Assembly (NCBI GenBank): GCA_030826265.1 | Contig: JAPJOH010000010.1 | Location: 1 to 64,000 of the forward strand | DNA: 64,000 nucleotides | Direction: 5' to 3' | DNA from: Collinsella aerofaciens | Lineage (GTDB): Bacteria; Actinomycetota; Coriobacteriia; Coriobacteriales; Coriobacteriaceae | In this document: positions 49,968 to 58,395 of the stretch, in pieces | How positions within the stretch are numbered: the stretch's first letter is position 1 | How the letters are laid out: each line of letters begins with the position of its first letter | Program-made: the position numbers and the translations under genes | Notes under the pieces: model-generated | Database searches by the model: none | What the model was told of the DNA's origin: nothing | What the model saw: the letters and a program-made list of their open reading frames with translations, nothing else

Positions 49968-50849
49968 ATGACGGTCTTTATCCAATACCTGGTCAACGGC
50001 CTGTCCATGGGCAGCGTCTACGCCATCATCGCGTTGGGCTACACCATGGTCTACGGTATCGCCAAGATGCTGAACTTCGCTCACGGCGATGTCATCATGG
50101 TCGGTGCCTATGTCTCGTTCTGCGCCACGTCGTATCTCGGCCTCCCGGGCTGGGCATCTGTAGTTCTCTCTTGTGTGGTCTGTACCGTTCTCGGTGTTCT
50201 CATCGAGGGTCTGGCCTATAAGCCGCTGCGCCAAGCAGGCCCGCTGGCCGTTCTGATCACGGCTATCGGCGTGTCTTACTTCCTGCAGAACGCCGCGCAG
50301 CTTCTGTGGGGCGCCACGCCCAAGAACTTCACTTCGCTCGTCACCTTCCAGGTGCCGGAGTTCTTGGCCAAGTTCAACGTAAGCGCCGTCTCGCTCGTCA
50401 CCATCGTCGCCTGCCTGGTTATCATGGCCGGCCTGATGTTCTTTACAGGTAAGACCAAGATGGGCAAAGCCATGCGCGCCGTGTCCGAGGACAAGGCCGC
50501 CGCTCAGCTCATGGGCATCAACGTCAACCGCACCATCTCGATGACGTTTGCCATCGGCTCTGCCCTTGCCGCCATCGCCGGCGTGCTCCTGTGCTCCTAC
50601 TCGCCGGTGCTGCAGCCCACGACGGGTGCCATGCCTGGCATCAAGGCCTTCGACGCCGCCGTCTTCGGTGGCATCGGCTCCATCCCCGGCGCCTTTGTCG
50701 GTGGCATTCTCATCGGTATCATCGAGGCGATGGCGCAGGCCTACATTTCCACGAGCCTTGCCAACTCCATCGTCTTTGGTGTTCTGATCATCGTCCTGCT
50801 CGTCAAGCCTGCCGGCCTCTTGGGCAAGTACGTCCCCGAGAAGGTGTAG
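49968..50849 (+). CDS. livH: Branched-chain amino acid ABC transporter permease LivH
   Basis: 293 residues, about eight helices. Family blocks are NGLSMGSVYAIIALGYTMVYGIAKMLNFAHGD, TAIGVSYFLQNAAQLLWG, MRAVSEDKAAAQLMGINVN and AAVFGGIGSIPGAFVGGILIGIIEA. It forms the translocation pore with LivM. The ATG at 49968 follows AAAGGGGGATG; an in-frame ATG nine bases earlier is too close to that site. LivM begins at the next base after the stop. Confidence 0.93.
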   Translation: MTVFIQYLVNGLSMGSVYAIIALGYTMVYGIAKMLNFAHGDVIMVGAYVSFCATSYLGLPGWASVVLSCVVCTVLGVLIEGLAYKPLRQAGPLAVLITAIGVSYFLQNAAQLLWGATPKNFTSLVTFQVPEFLAKFNVSAVSLVTIVACLVIMAGLMFFTGKTKMGKAMRAVSEDKAAAQLMGINVNRTISMTFAIGSALAAIAGVLLCSYSPVLQPTTGAMPGIKAFDAAVFGGIGSIPGAFVGGILIGIIEAMAQAYISTSLANSIVFGVLIIVLLVKPAGLLGKYVPEKV

Positions 50850-51938
50850 GTGAGCGTTATGAAGTTCCTTAAAGACAAGCAGACGCGTCACGATTTTGTC
50901 ACGTACGCTATGTGCATCTTGGCCTTCGCCATCGTGTTCATTATGCAGTCCAACCATATGATCCCGCGCATGATCGCCGGTCAGCTGGTTCCCATCACGG
51001 CCTACATCGTCATGGCCATCTCCCTTAACCTCGTCGTCGGCATCGCGGGCGACCTGTCGTTGGGCCACGCGGGCTTTATGAGCGTCGGCGCCTACACGGG
51101 CATCGTCACCGCGGTCGCCCTCGAGAGCGCCGTTCCCTCCGACCCGATGCGTCTTGTCATCAGCATTGTGGTCGGCGCCATCGCTGCCGCCATCTTGGGC
51201 TTCTTGATCGGCATCCCGGTCCTTCGCCTGAGCGGCGATTACCTGGCTATCGTGACGCTGGCCTTTGGCGAGATCATCAAAGAGATCGTCACTTGCCTTA
51301 TCGTGGGTGTCGACTCGCGCGGCCTGCACGTGATCTTTAACATCACGGGCAACTCTACGATCGACGACCTGCACCTGCTCGAGGACGGCACCGCCATCAT
51401 CAAGGGCGCCCAGGGCGCCTCGGGCGTGTCGACGTACTCGACCTTCCTCGCCGGTGCCATCCTGGTCATGGTCGCACTCGTGATCGTGCTCAACCTGGTT
51501 CGCAGCCGTACCGGCCGTGCCATTATGGCCGTGCGCGATAATAAGATTGCAGCCGAGTCCGTAGGCATCTCCGTCACCGAGTACCGCATGATCGCCTTCG
51601 TGGTTTCCGCTGCCCTCGCCGGTGCTGCCGGAGCCCTGTTCGGCGGTAACTTCTCGCAGCTCTCCGCCACCAAGTTCGACTTCAACACGTCGATTCTCAT
51701 CCTGGTGTTCGTGGTTCTGGGCGGCCTGGGCAACATGCGCGGTTCCGTCATCGCGGCGGCGTTGCTCACGGTGCTTCCCGAGCTGCTCCGTCAGTTCTCG
51801 GACTACCGCATGCTCATCTACGCCATCGTGCTGATCCTGGTCATGATCTTTACCAACAACCCGCAGCTCAAGGCGTTCTTCGGTCGCGTCAAGGACCGCT
51901 TTGCTTCCAAGAAGGAGGTGGCAGCCGATGCCCAGTAA
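50850..51938 (+). CDS. livM: Branched-chain amino acid ABC transporter permease LivM
   Basis: 362 residues, about ten helices. LivM blocks include AYIVMAISLNLVVGIAGDLSLGHAGFMSVGAYTGIV, LRLSGDYLAIVTLAFGEIIK and MAVRDNKIAAESVGISVTEYRM. The start is either the GTG at 50850, adjoining the livH stop, or the ATG nine bases later; both have weak ribosome sites inside livH. The 3' end overlaps livG by 11 bases. Confidence 0.92.
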   Translation: MSVMKFLKDKQTRHDFVTYAMCILAFAIVFIMQSNHMIPRMIAGQLVPITAYIVMAISLNLVVGIAGDLSLGHAGFMSVGAYTGIVTAVALESAVPSDPMRLVISIVVGAIAAAILGFLIGIPVLRLSGDYLAIVTLAFGEIIKEIVTCLIVGVDSRGLHVIFNITGNSTIDDLHLLEDGTAIIKGAQGASGVSTYSTFLAGAILVMVALVIVLNLVRSRTGRAIMAVRDNKIAAESVGISVTEYRMIAFVVSAALAGAAGALFGGNFSQLSATKFDFNTSILILVFVVLGGLGNMRGSVIAAALLTVLPELLRQFSDYRMLIYAIVLILVMIFTNNPQLKAFFGRVKDRFASKKEVAADAQ

Positions 51939-52788
51939 GTTTGAGTTCAACAAGGGCAAGATGGTCCCGTATCCTTCTGGCGCCATCGTTCCCGACCGCG
52001 ACCTGGGTCAGCGCCCAGCGCTCGAGTGCATCCACCTGGGCATTGAATTCGGCGGACTTAAGGCGGTCGACGACTTTAGCCTGACCATCGGTAAGACCGA
52101 GATCGCCGGTCTCATCGGCCCCAACGGCGCCGGTAAGACCACGGTTTTCAACCTGCTCACCAAGGTGTACCAGCCCACGCACGGCACCATCCTGCTCGAC
52201 GGTGAGGACACCTCGGGCAAGTCGGTCTACCAGGTCAACCGCATGGGTATTGCCCGTACTTTCCAGAACATTCGCCTGTTCAACACCATGACGGTGGAGG
52301 ATAACGTTAAGGTCGGCCTGCACAACCAGGAGCGCTACTCCGGCTTTGAGGGCGTGCTGCGCCTGCCGACGTATTGGAAGCACGAGAAGGCCGCCCACGA
52401 GCGCGCCATGGAACTGCTGTCCATCTTTGATATGGAGCATCTGGCAAACGAGCAGGCCGGCTCGCTGCCTTACGGCGCTCAGCGTCGTCTGGAGATCGTC
52501 CGCGCGCTTGCCACCAACCCCAAGCTACTGCTGCTCGACGAGCCTGCCGCCGGCATGAACCCGTCCGAGACCGCGGAGCTCATGGAGAACATCGTCAAGA
52601 TTCGCGACACCTTTGGCATTGCCATCATGCTTATCGAGCATGATATGTCGCTCGTTATGAACATCTGCGAGGGCATCTGCGTGCTTAACTTTGGTAAGGT
52701 CATCGCCAAGGGCACGGCCGAGGAAATCCAGAACAACGACGCCGTTATCGAGGCATATCTGGGCAAGCAGGATAAGGGGGAGAACTAA
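51928..52788 (+). CDS. livG: Branched-chain amino acid ABC transporter ATP-binding protein LivG
   Basis: 286 residues. Walker A is GPNGAGKTTVFN, Q-loop around RTFQNIRLF, signature SLPYGAQRRLEI and Walker B LLLLDEPAAGMN, then the H-loop LIEHDMSLV. The N-terminal extension of about 30 residues (PSKFEFNKGKMVPYPSG) before the ABC domain is a little longer than usual. GGAGG in livM sets the start at 51928. It pairs with LivF to power the importer. Confidence 0.94.
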   Translation: MPSKFEFNKGKMVPYPSGAIVPDRDLGQRPALECIHLGIEFGGLKAVDDFSLTIGKTEIAGLIGPNGAGKTTVFNLLTKVYQPTHGTILLDGEDTSGKSVYQVNRMGIARTFQNIRLFNTMTVEDNVKVGLHNQERYSGFEGVLRLPTYWKHEKAAHERAMELLSIFDMEHLANEQAGSLPYGAQRRLEIVRALATNPKLLLLDEPAAGMNPSETAELMENIVKIRDTFGIAIMLIEHDMSLVMNICEGICVLNFGKVIAKGTAEEIQNNDAVIEAYLGKQDKGEN

Positions 52789-53502
52789 ATGGCAGAGCCG
52801 ATGCTTTCCGTCTACAACATCAACGTCTGGTACGGCGCCATCCACGCCATCAAGGACATCTCCTTTAACGTCAACGAGGGCGAGATCGTTGCTCTGATCG
52901 GTGCGAACGGTGCTGGTAAGTCCACAACGCTCAAGACCGTCTCGGGCCTGCTGCGCTCCAAGACCGGCTCCATCAAGTTTATGGGCGAGGACATTACCCA
53001 TACGCCCGCCGATAAGCTGGTTGGTAAGGGCCTGGCTCAGGTCCCCGAGGGCCGTCGCGCCTTTTTGCAGATGACGGTCGAGGAGAACCTGGAGATGGGC
53101 GCCTATACACAGCCCAAGTCCACGGTCGCTCCGGGCCTTGAGCGTGTCTACGAGCAGTTCCCGCGCCTTAAGGAGCGCCGTCGCCAGGTCGCCGGCACCC
53201 TTTCGGGCGGCGAGCAGCAGATGCTCGTTATGGGCCGCGCTCTTATGAGCAACCCCAAGCTGCTCATGCTCGACGAGCCTTCCATGGGCCTGGCGCCGAT
53301 TCTGATTGAGCAGATCTTCCAGATTGTCGAGGACCTGCACAAGGCCGGCACCACGGTGCTCCTGGTCGAGCAGAACGCGCAGATGGCGCTCTCGATTGCT
53401 ACGCGCGGCTACGTGCTCGAGACCGGCAAGATCACCATGACCGGCACGGGTCAAGAGCTCCTGCACGACGATAACGTCCGCAAGGCTTACCTCGGAGGCT
53501 AG
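52789..53502 (+). CDS. livF: Branched-chain amino acid ABC transporter ATP-binding protein LivF
   Basis: 237 residues. Walker A IGANGAGKSTTLK, Q-loop VPEGRRAF, signature LSGGEQQMLVMGRAL, Walker B LLMLDEPSMGLAP and VEQNA in place of the H-loop, all typical of LivF. It starts directly after the livG stop with GGGGAG upstream. It is last gene of the liv operon and is followed by a strong terminator. Confidence 0.94.
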   Translation: MAEPMLSVYNINVWYGAIHAIKDISFNVNEGEIVALIGANGAGKSTTLKTVSGLLRSKTGSIKFMGEDITHTPADKLVGKGLAQVPEGRRAFLQMTVEENLEMGAYTQPKSTVAPGLERVYEQFPRLKERRRQVAGTLSGGEQQMLVMGRALMSNPKLLMLDEPSMGLAPILIEQIFQIVEDLHKAGTTVLLVEQNAQMALSIATRGYVLETGKITMTGTGQELLHDDNVRKAYLGG

Positions 53503-53512
53503 CCAATCCAAC

Positions 53513-53552
53513 AAAAGGGGCGCTGACTATCCCGGTCAGCGCCCCTTTTTTA
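53513..53552 (+). terminator. Terminator of the liv operon
   Basis: AAAAGGGGCGCTGAC pairs with its complement GTCAGCGCCCCTTTT around a short loop, with a T-run at the end. It lies ten bases after the livF stop. A palindromic repeat follows immediately. Confidence 0.93.
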
Positions 53553-53640
53553 AGTTGCGGTGAAATAGGGACTAATTGGGGGTTCCAGACGCCAAAACAG
53601 TCCCTATTCCACCGCAACTTCATTGGGGCGTGCGACGATG
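53552..53640 (+). repeat. Palindromic repeat (GTTGCGGTG arms), copy 1 of 2
   Basis: The arms GTTGCGGTGAAATAGGGACT and its near-perfect inverted copy (one mismatch) enclose about 30 bases including TCCAGACGCCAAAAC. The same unit lies at 55471-55560 in the same orientation, and similarity continues past the right arm (TTCAT.GGGG.GTG.GAC.ATG). It lies between the liv terminator and the next hairpin and bears no coding sequence. It is a REP- or MITE-like family distinct from the one at 3261. Confidence 0.75.
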
Positions 53641-53671
53641 ACCTTCCCAAATTAGCACCCCTGCACCAAGC

Positions 53672-53709
53672 CAAGGCGCCGTTCCGGAATGTGTCGGAAC
53701 GGCGCCTTG
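53672..53709. terminator. GC-rich hairpin between liv operon and propeller gene
   Basis: CAAGGCGCCGTTCCG pairs perfectly with CGGAACGGCGCCTTG around GAATGTGT. It lies about 30 bases beyond the stop of the minus-strand gene at 53739, but no T-run follows on either strand. It could act as a weak terminator or transcript-end stabiliser. Confidence 0.5.
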
Positions 53710-53738
53710 GTGGTTGGGGTCTATTAGGTTTTTGTTCG

Positions 53739-55328
53739 CTAGTCTACCTTTTGTCCGCATGTGGGGCAGAACTGGGCTTCGGGCACGAGCGGGGTTCCGC
53801 AGTGACGGCAGAAGCGGGCGGGCTCGGCCGGAGTTGCCGGCATCGCCGGTGCCGCGGGCACTGCGGCGTTCTGCTGGGCGCGCTTCTGGCGACGACGCTG
53901 CTTACGCTGAAGCTTGGGCGCTGAGGCAGCCACTCCGTTCGCTGCCTTCGCGTGCTTCTTGCGGATGCAAAGAACGACAATCACACCGCCGACGATAAGG
54001 ACAATAGCGACACCGCCGCCAATAACAAACGGCAGGTGAGTCTGGACAAAGTGCAGCACATCCTCGGGCACCGAATGGGGGATATTGGACTTATAGATGT
54101 TCACGTGGACCGTCGCAGGGTCGTTTTCATCGTTATAGGTTTCCAAAATCCTACGATCACCGTCCATGAACCAAAGATCGGACCAATGAGAGCCAAACTC
54201 GCTCTTTGCTCCGGTTTTTGCATCAGCTAGGCATGCCGAGTCTTTGTCACCATCTGTGCTTACTCCGAGCAGGGCCTTACCGTCATGTGAGATGTCTTTG
54301 AGGTATCCACCGCCGAAGGGGAAGGCGGTCGAGCTAATAATCTCTTCCTTTCCCAAATCATAGACGCCAACGTTTGCATCATTATCGTTTAGGTCGTAAT
54401 AACCTTCAGCCTCTTCAAATAGCTCGTTTGACCCTCTTTTTATATAGATTGGGTAGAACTTGACTGATTCCGAGTAGAAATTATTAGGAGCATGCTCATC
54501 GTCATTGAGAAGAACGCTCATGTTTCCGTCGCGGTCAGCTTTTATTAGTGCAATGTCGCTCTGAAGATAAATGTCGTCCGAGTTAGAACTGAGGGTAATG
54601 TTGTAGATATTCGAAGACCTATTATCCTTTTTTACGTTGACGGTCTTTAATTCTGTTGACCCTGTATCACAGTTGAAAACCCTAAGTGCAACGACGCCGT
54701 CCTCGGTATTGTCCTGTAAGGCATATAGGCGGCTCATGTCTTTTGAGTAACTGTAGTACCACCAAGAGTCATCTTTATCTGGCTGGTATGTCTGGACCAG
54801 TTTGTCGGATTCAAGATCATAGATTTCGACCAATTTAGGATCGTCTTCATCGTCATAGTGCTCCACAGCAGCCCTATTGCCATCATCGGAGACGGTTACA
54901 TCGGTGTAGGCATATTTGGCCGAAGTGATGGGATGGACTGTTTGGGTCTGGTTGTCTGGTGAGAATACGAATAAATTATTACCGTCTTCCCAGTAGAGCT
55001 GATCGCTATCGGTGAGATATGCGTAATCAAGGCATTCATCTGATATATCGATGGGGCTCATGCTGCCATCATCGAAATTGATAAGGGATATTGTCTTTCG
55101 GTTGAAATCGTCATCGCAGTCGTACAGATAGCCGAACTTTGTATGGCCGTTCGTGCGGATATCCGAGTATTCACTACTTACCTTAAAGTTATACGACTTC
55201 TCAAGCTCAGGCGTCGGTACGCTACCGCCGGCTAATGCTGCTGGAGGGGCTGCGAGCGGAGACAGGGCTGCGATCAGGCCGATGGCGACTGCTGCGATCC
55301 TTCCGCTCTTTTGGATGCTCTTAAACAT
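53739..55328 (-). CDS. Secreted propeller-like protein with membrane anchor and cytoplasmic zinc ribbon
   Basis: 529 residues. A signal peptide (IAAVAIGLIAALSPLAAPPA) is followed by about 400 residues of repeated Asp-rich strands (for example DDGSMSPIDIS, VSDDGNRAAVEHYDDEDD, SHDGKALLGVSTDGD) typical of a WD40-like or TolB-like propeller. Then comes a membrane helix (FVIGGGVAIVLIVGGVIVVL, about 432-451), a basic linker, and a C-terminal double zinc knuckle CRHCGTPLVPEAQFCPTCGQ. With a cleaved signal the zinc ribbon would lie in the cytoplasm, giving a surface-to-inside sensor layout. The codon use is more AT-rich than in its neighbours. AAAGGA precedes the ATG. I recognise no specific function. 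Confidence 0.65.
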   Translation of the reverse strand: MFKSIQKSGRIAAVAIGLIAALSPLAAPPAALAGGSVPTPELEKSYNFKVSSEYSDIRTNGHTKFGYLYDCDDDFNRKTISLINFDDGSMSPIDISDECLDYAYLTDSDQLYWEDGNNLFVFSPDNQTQTVHPITSAKYAYTDVTVSDDGNRAAVEHYDDEDDPKLVEIYDLESDKLVQTYQPDKDDSWWYYSYSKDMSRLYALQDNTEDGVVALRVFNCDTGSTELKTVNVKKDNRSSNIYNITLSSNSDDIYLQSDIALIKADRDGNMSVLLNDDEHAPNNFYSESVKFYPIYIKRGSNELFEEAEGYYDLNDNDANVGVYDLGKEEIISSTAFPFGGGYLKDISHDGKALLGVSTDGDKDSACLADAKTGAKSEFGSHWSDLWFMDGDRRILETYNDENDPATVHVNIYKSNIPHSVPEDVLHFVQTHLPFVIGGGVAIVLIVGGVIVVLCIRKKHAKAANGVAASAPKLQRKQRRRQKRAQQNAAVPAAPAMPATPAEPARFCRHCGTPLVPEAQFCPTCGQKVD

Positions 55329-55470
55329 GGCAATCCTTTCCTCTAAATACGAATGCGATACTGCCATGGTTGCCTAAGATTCGCGAATCATGTTGCGCAA
55401 CATTCGGCATCGGCAACATTTTTCGGCCAGCCGTAATGATTCGTTTTCCTCCGTCCCCGAGGGATCATTT

Positions 55471-55560
55471 GAGTTGCGGTGAAATAGGGACTGAATACGG
55501 GCTCCAGAGGCCAAAACAGTCTCTATTCCACCACAACTTCATGGGGATGTGTGACAATGC
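55471..55560 (+). repeat. Palindromic repeat (GTTGCGGTG arms), copy 2 of 2
   Basis: Same family as at 53552: GTTGCGGTGAAATAGGGACT at the left, an inverted copy with a few changes at the right, and the central TCCAGAGGCCAAAACAG. Similarity to copy 1 extends into TTCATGGGGATGTGTGACAATG. It lies directly upstream of cutC, within 40 bases of its start codon, so it may influence cutC expression. The two copies bracket the propeller gene. Confidence 0.75.
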
Positions 55561-55597
55561 CCGTCGGAAAACATCTGCTGTCTTTGGGGGCCTATCT

Positions 55598-56275
55598 ATG
55601 CTGTACGAGTTTTGTGCCGAGAACTTTGAGCGAGTGCCGGCGGCCATCGAGGCCGGTGCGGGGCGCATTGAGCTGTGTGACAACCTCGCCGTCGGTGGCA
55701 CCACGCCTTCCGCCGGCGTTATTAGCGCTACAGTCAGCTACGCTCACGAGCATGACGCGCGAGTGATGTGCATGATTCGCCCGCGTGGTGGCGACTTTCA
55801 TTACAACCAGGACGAGCTGCGCATGATGGAGATGGACCTGGGCCTTGCTGTGAGCGCCGGCGTTGACGGCCTGGTCTTTGGCTGCTGCAAGCCCTGTGCC
55901 GGCGGCTGGGCGCTCGACGAGCTCACCCTCGGCGCTCTCGTTATGGCTACGGGCTGCGCGACCGAGGAGTGTAAGCGCGAGTCCCTTGACATCACCTTCC
56001 ACATGGCATTTGACCAGCTCTCGCCCGAAGCTCAGCTCGATGCGATTGATACACTTGTCGACTGCGGCGTCACGCGCATTCTTACGCACGGTGGTGCTGC
56101 CGGTACGCCGATCGAGGACAACTTCGAAAACCTGGCTCGTTTAATCGAGTATGCGGGCGATCGTTTGACCATCCTTCCCGGCGGCGGCATCACTACGGCA
56201 AATCGCGACGCGGTCGCGGCGGCGCTAGGCGTCTCCGAGCTCCATGGCACCAAGATCGTGCCGCTGGAGGTATAA
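55598..56275 (+). CDS. cutC: CutC family protein
   Basis: 225 residues, single TIM-barrel of the CutC family: EFCAENFERVPAAIEAGAGRIELCDNLAVGGTTPSAG, VMCMIRPRGGDFHYNQDELRMM, DGLVFGCC, DITFHMAFD and ILTHGGA. CutC was linked to copper tolerance in E. coli, but the biochemical role remains unclear. GGGGG lies before the ATG at 55598. The DUF4931 gene starts three bases after its stop, so the two are one unit. Confidence 0.9.
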   Translation: MLYEFCAENFERVPAAIEAGAGRIELCDNLAVGGTTPSAGVISATVSYAHEHDARVMCMIRPRGGDFHYNQDELRMMEMDLGLAVSAGVDGLVFGCCKPCAGGWALDELTLGALVMATGCATEECKRESLDITFHMAFDQLSPEAQLDAIDTLVDCGVTRILTHGGAAGTPIEDNFENLARLIEYAGDRLTILPGGGITTANRDAVAAALGVSELHGTKIVPLEV

Positions 56276-56278
56276 CCC

Positions 56279-57076
56279 GTGGCGCTGGTATTTGACGTTC
56301 AGCAGGCGAGCGGTAAGCCCGACGACAACCGTCGCCCTGGCACCGCGTGCCCCTTTTGCGACACGGAGGGGCTCGCCAACATCATCCGGCGCGACGGTGA
56401 CTGCATCTGGCTCGAGAATAAGTTCAAGACCTTGCGGGCCACCCGTCAGACCGTATTGATCGAGTCGGCCAATCACGACGCCGACTTGGTGACCTATGCG
56501 CCAGACGAGCTGCATCATGTGATGCGGTTTGCCCTGGGCTGTTGGCAGCAGATGATCGATTCACAGCAGTATCAAAGCGTACTCATGTACAAGAACAAAG
56601 GCCCGCTTTCGGGCGGCAGCCTCGTCCATCCGCATATGCAGATTGTGGGCCTGGAGCGGGAGGACGGTTATGCAGCACTGGCCCCCGCCAACTTCGAAGG
56701 CATCAATGTTTGGCGACACGGGAGGGTTGCGGTCAACATTTCAACCGAACCGATCATGGGATTCTTTGAGGTCAACGTCTCGGCTCCACAGGGAATCGCC
56801 GCCAGCGACGACGCCCGCGACCAAGCCGAAGCGGACCTGTTTGCCGATGCGATTCAGGTGGCCCTGCGCTATATCCTGCACGAGCATCACGGCGGTCGCG
56901 CGGAGTCGTACAACTTGTTCTTCTACCACATGGACGGCCGGACCATTGCCAAGGCGCTGCCACGTTGGGTGGTATCGCCCTACTTTGTGGGCTATCGCCT
57001 GGCCCAGGTCAATGCCGAGACAACGCTCGATATCGATGCTGAGCGCCTGCGCGCGCATCTGGAAACGCTCGTGTAG
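56279..57076 (+). CDS. GalT-like/HIT-superfamily protein (DUF4931)
   Basis: 265 residues. CPFCDTEG near the N-terminus is a zinc-binding pair. SGGSLVHPHMQIVGL gives an H-x-H nucleotidyl-transfer motif as in galactose-1-phosphate uridylyltransferases of the HIT superfamily. The length is shorter than GalT (about 350), matching the DUF4931 group. It probably transfers or hydrolyses a nucleotidyl group, substrate unknown. The start is a GTG right after the cutC stop, with GGAGG upstream inside cutC. It forms an operon with cutC. Confidence 0.75.
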   Translation: MALVFDVQQASGKPDDNRRPGTACPFCDTEGLANIIRRDGDCIWLENKFKTLRATRQTVLIESANHDADLVTYAPDELHHVMRFALGCWQQMIDSQQYQSVLMYKNKGPLSGGSLVHPHMQIVGLEREDGYAALAPANFEGINVWRHGRVAVNISTEPIMGFFEVNVSAPQGIAASDDARDQAEADLFADAIQVALRYILHEHHGGRAESYNLFFYHMDGRTIAKALPRWVVSPYFVGYRLAQVNAETTLDIDAERLRAHLETLV

Positions 57077-57106
57077 AAAGGCGAGCGCCTGCGAAAAGTG
57101 TGCTGC

Positions 57107-58105
57107 CTAGCGTGCCATCGCGTCGCGGCCGGCCTTGACCCGCTTGCGCTGTTTGGCGCGCTCCTCGCCGGTCAGACGCTCAAAGAGATGCCCGATAATC
57201 GAGGCCAGCACCTGCTGAAACAGCGTTCCGCACATGACGGGAAACACGACTTCGCCCGGAAAGTACTGCGTGGCGATGACGGCGCCCGAAGAGATGTTAC
57301 GCATGCCGCAGGTAAAGCACATGGTAGTCGTCTCGCCATACGGCAGATGCAGCGCATGGGCGACCAGAAAACCGACGACAAAGCCGCTGATGGCGAAGAT
57401 CAAAATAAAGAGGGCGACTTCCAGGCGCACCGTGTTCATGTGCAGCACGTAGTCGCTCATAGCGGTGGAGTTGGACGCGATGACGCCCATCATCATGAAC
57501 TTGCAGGCGGGCGAAAGCGCGGGGGAGAGTTTCTCATGACCCCATCCGCGCGTGAGTTCGTTAATGACGATACCGAGCACGGCGGGTATGGCGATCATGA
57601 AGGCCATGTCTTGCATCATGCTCGGCACATCGATCGAGACAGTGGCGCCCAGCAGGAGCTTGAGCGTAAGAGGAATCGTCACAGGTGAGATGACCGAGGA
57701 CGTCAGGATGATGGTGAGCGCGAGCGGGCCGTTGCCGCCGAACATGCTAATCCACATAAAGGCAGTGACCGCCACGGGTACGCTGTACTCGAGCACGATG
57801 CCGCAGACAAGGTTGGGGTTGGAACCAAAGAACAGCGAGCCCATGGCATAGGCTGCTATGGGAATGAGCACCGCCGAGACGAGCAGCGCCAAAATCAGGT
57901 GCAGCGGACGGCGGAACACCTCGGTTACCTGGTGGAAGGAGTTGCTGAGCGCACCCTGAAACGTCATAAAGGCAAACAGGGCGGGAACGATAGGCTTGAG
58001 TACGCCAATCTGCTGGGGAAAGAGCACGCCGAGCGCCACGCAAATCGGAACGATGACCTGCATATGTCCCGCGAGAAACTTGCCCAGTCCAACCCATTGC
58101 TTCAT
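57107..58105 (-). CDS. Bile acid:sodium symporter family transporter
   Basis: 332 residues and about ten membrane helices. Family blocks include QVIVPICVALGVLFPQQIG, YSVPVAVTAFMWISMFGGN, TIILTSSVISPVTIPLTL, MQDMAFMIAIPAVLGIVINE and CFTCGMRNISSGAVIATQYFP. The last block corresponds to the sodium-binding crossover region of the BASS group. Relatives import bile acids, pantoate or other organic anions with sodium, so bile acid transport is only one option. A loose AAGAG is just before the ATG. It converges with the GalT-like gene. Confidence 0.82.
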   Translation of the reverse strand: MKQWVGLGKFLAGHMQVIVPICVALGVLFPQQIGVLKPIVPALFAFMTFQGALSNSFHQVTEVFRRPLHLILALLVSAVLIPIAAYAMGSLFFGSNPNLVCGIVLEYSVPVAVTAFMWISMFGGNGPLALTIILTSSVISPVTIPLTLKLLLGATVSIDVPSMMQDMAFMIAIPAVLGIVINELTRGWGHEKLSPALSPACKFMMMGVIASNSTAMSDYVLHMNTVRLEVALFILIFAISGFVVGFLVAHALHLPYGETTTMCFTCGMRNISSGAVIATQYFPGEVVFPVMCGTLFQQVLASIIGHLFERLTGEERAKQRKRVKAGRDAMAR

Positions 58106-58267
58106 ATACTCTTGTGACTCCCTTTGCTCGTGAATCCGTTTTGAATGGATATGCTAGACGCTCGCATGCGTCCGTGCGTCAGAAACGCTCGAATATTTCG
58201 AGGCTATTACCGGCATCGTTTACCGAAACCGCGGCGTGCTGCGGCGATTTGCGTCCGCGCTGCACGG

Positions 58268-58273
58268 TATAAT
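58268..58273 (+). promoter_or_regulatory. -10 promoter box upstream of recJ
   Basis: A perfect TATAAT lies about 60 bases before the leader frame and 110 bases before the recJ start. A clear -35 is not visible at 17 bases. The gap 58106-58329 holds no other feature. Confidence 0.45.
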
Positions 58274-58329
58274 AAATCCGTTCAACAGATCTGCCTGCCG
58301 AAGCGGGCATACACAGAGGACTCATCGCT

Positions 58330-58395
58330 ATGAACCGTGAGAGGTATCGCGGCGACCTGCCCCTATCGGGGGTGGGCGCCTATGTCATCGCTTAA
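58330..58395 (+). CDS. Short leader frame overlapping the recJ start
   Basis: An ATG with a good ribosome site (AGAGGA nine bases upstream) opens a 21-residue frame (MNRERYRGDLPLSG, ending with Ala) that stops at 58393-58395, inside recJ and 9 bases past its ATG. Ribosomes leaving this frame could re-initiate at the recJ ATG (58382), so it may couple or limit recJ translation. It could also be a chance frame, as it is short and has no recognisable sequence. Confidence 0.3.
   Translation: MNRERYRGDLPLSGVGAYVIA

Noticed and set aside
49944..51986. 680-codon minus-strand frame opposite livH and livM
   Set aside because: It is antisense to two conserved permeases and highly charged with His/Asp/Gly-rich repeats typical of shadow frames.
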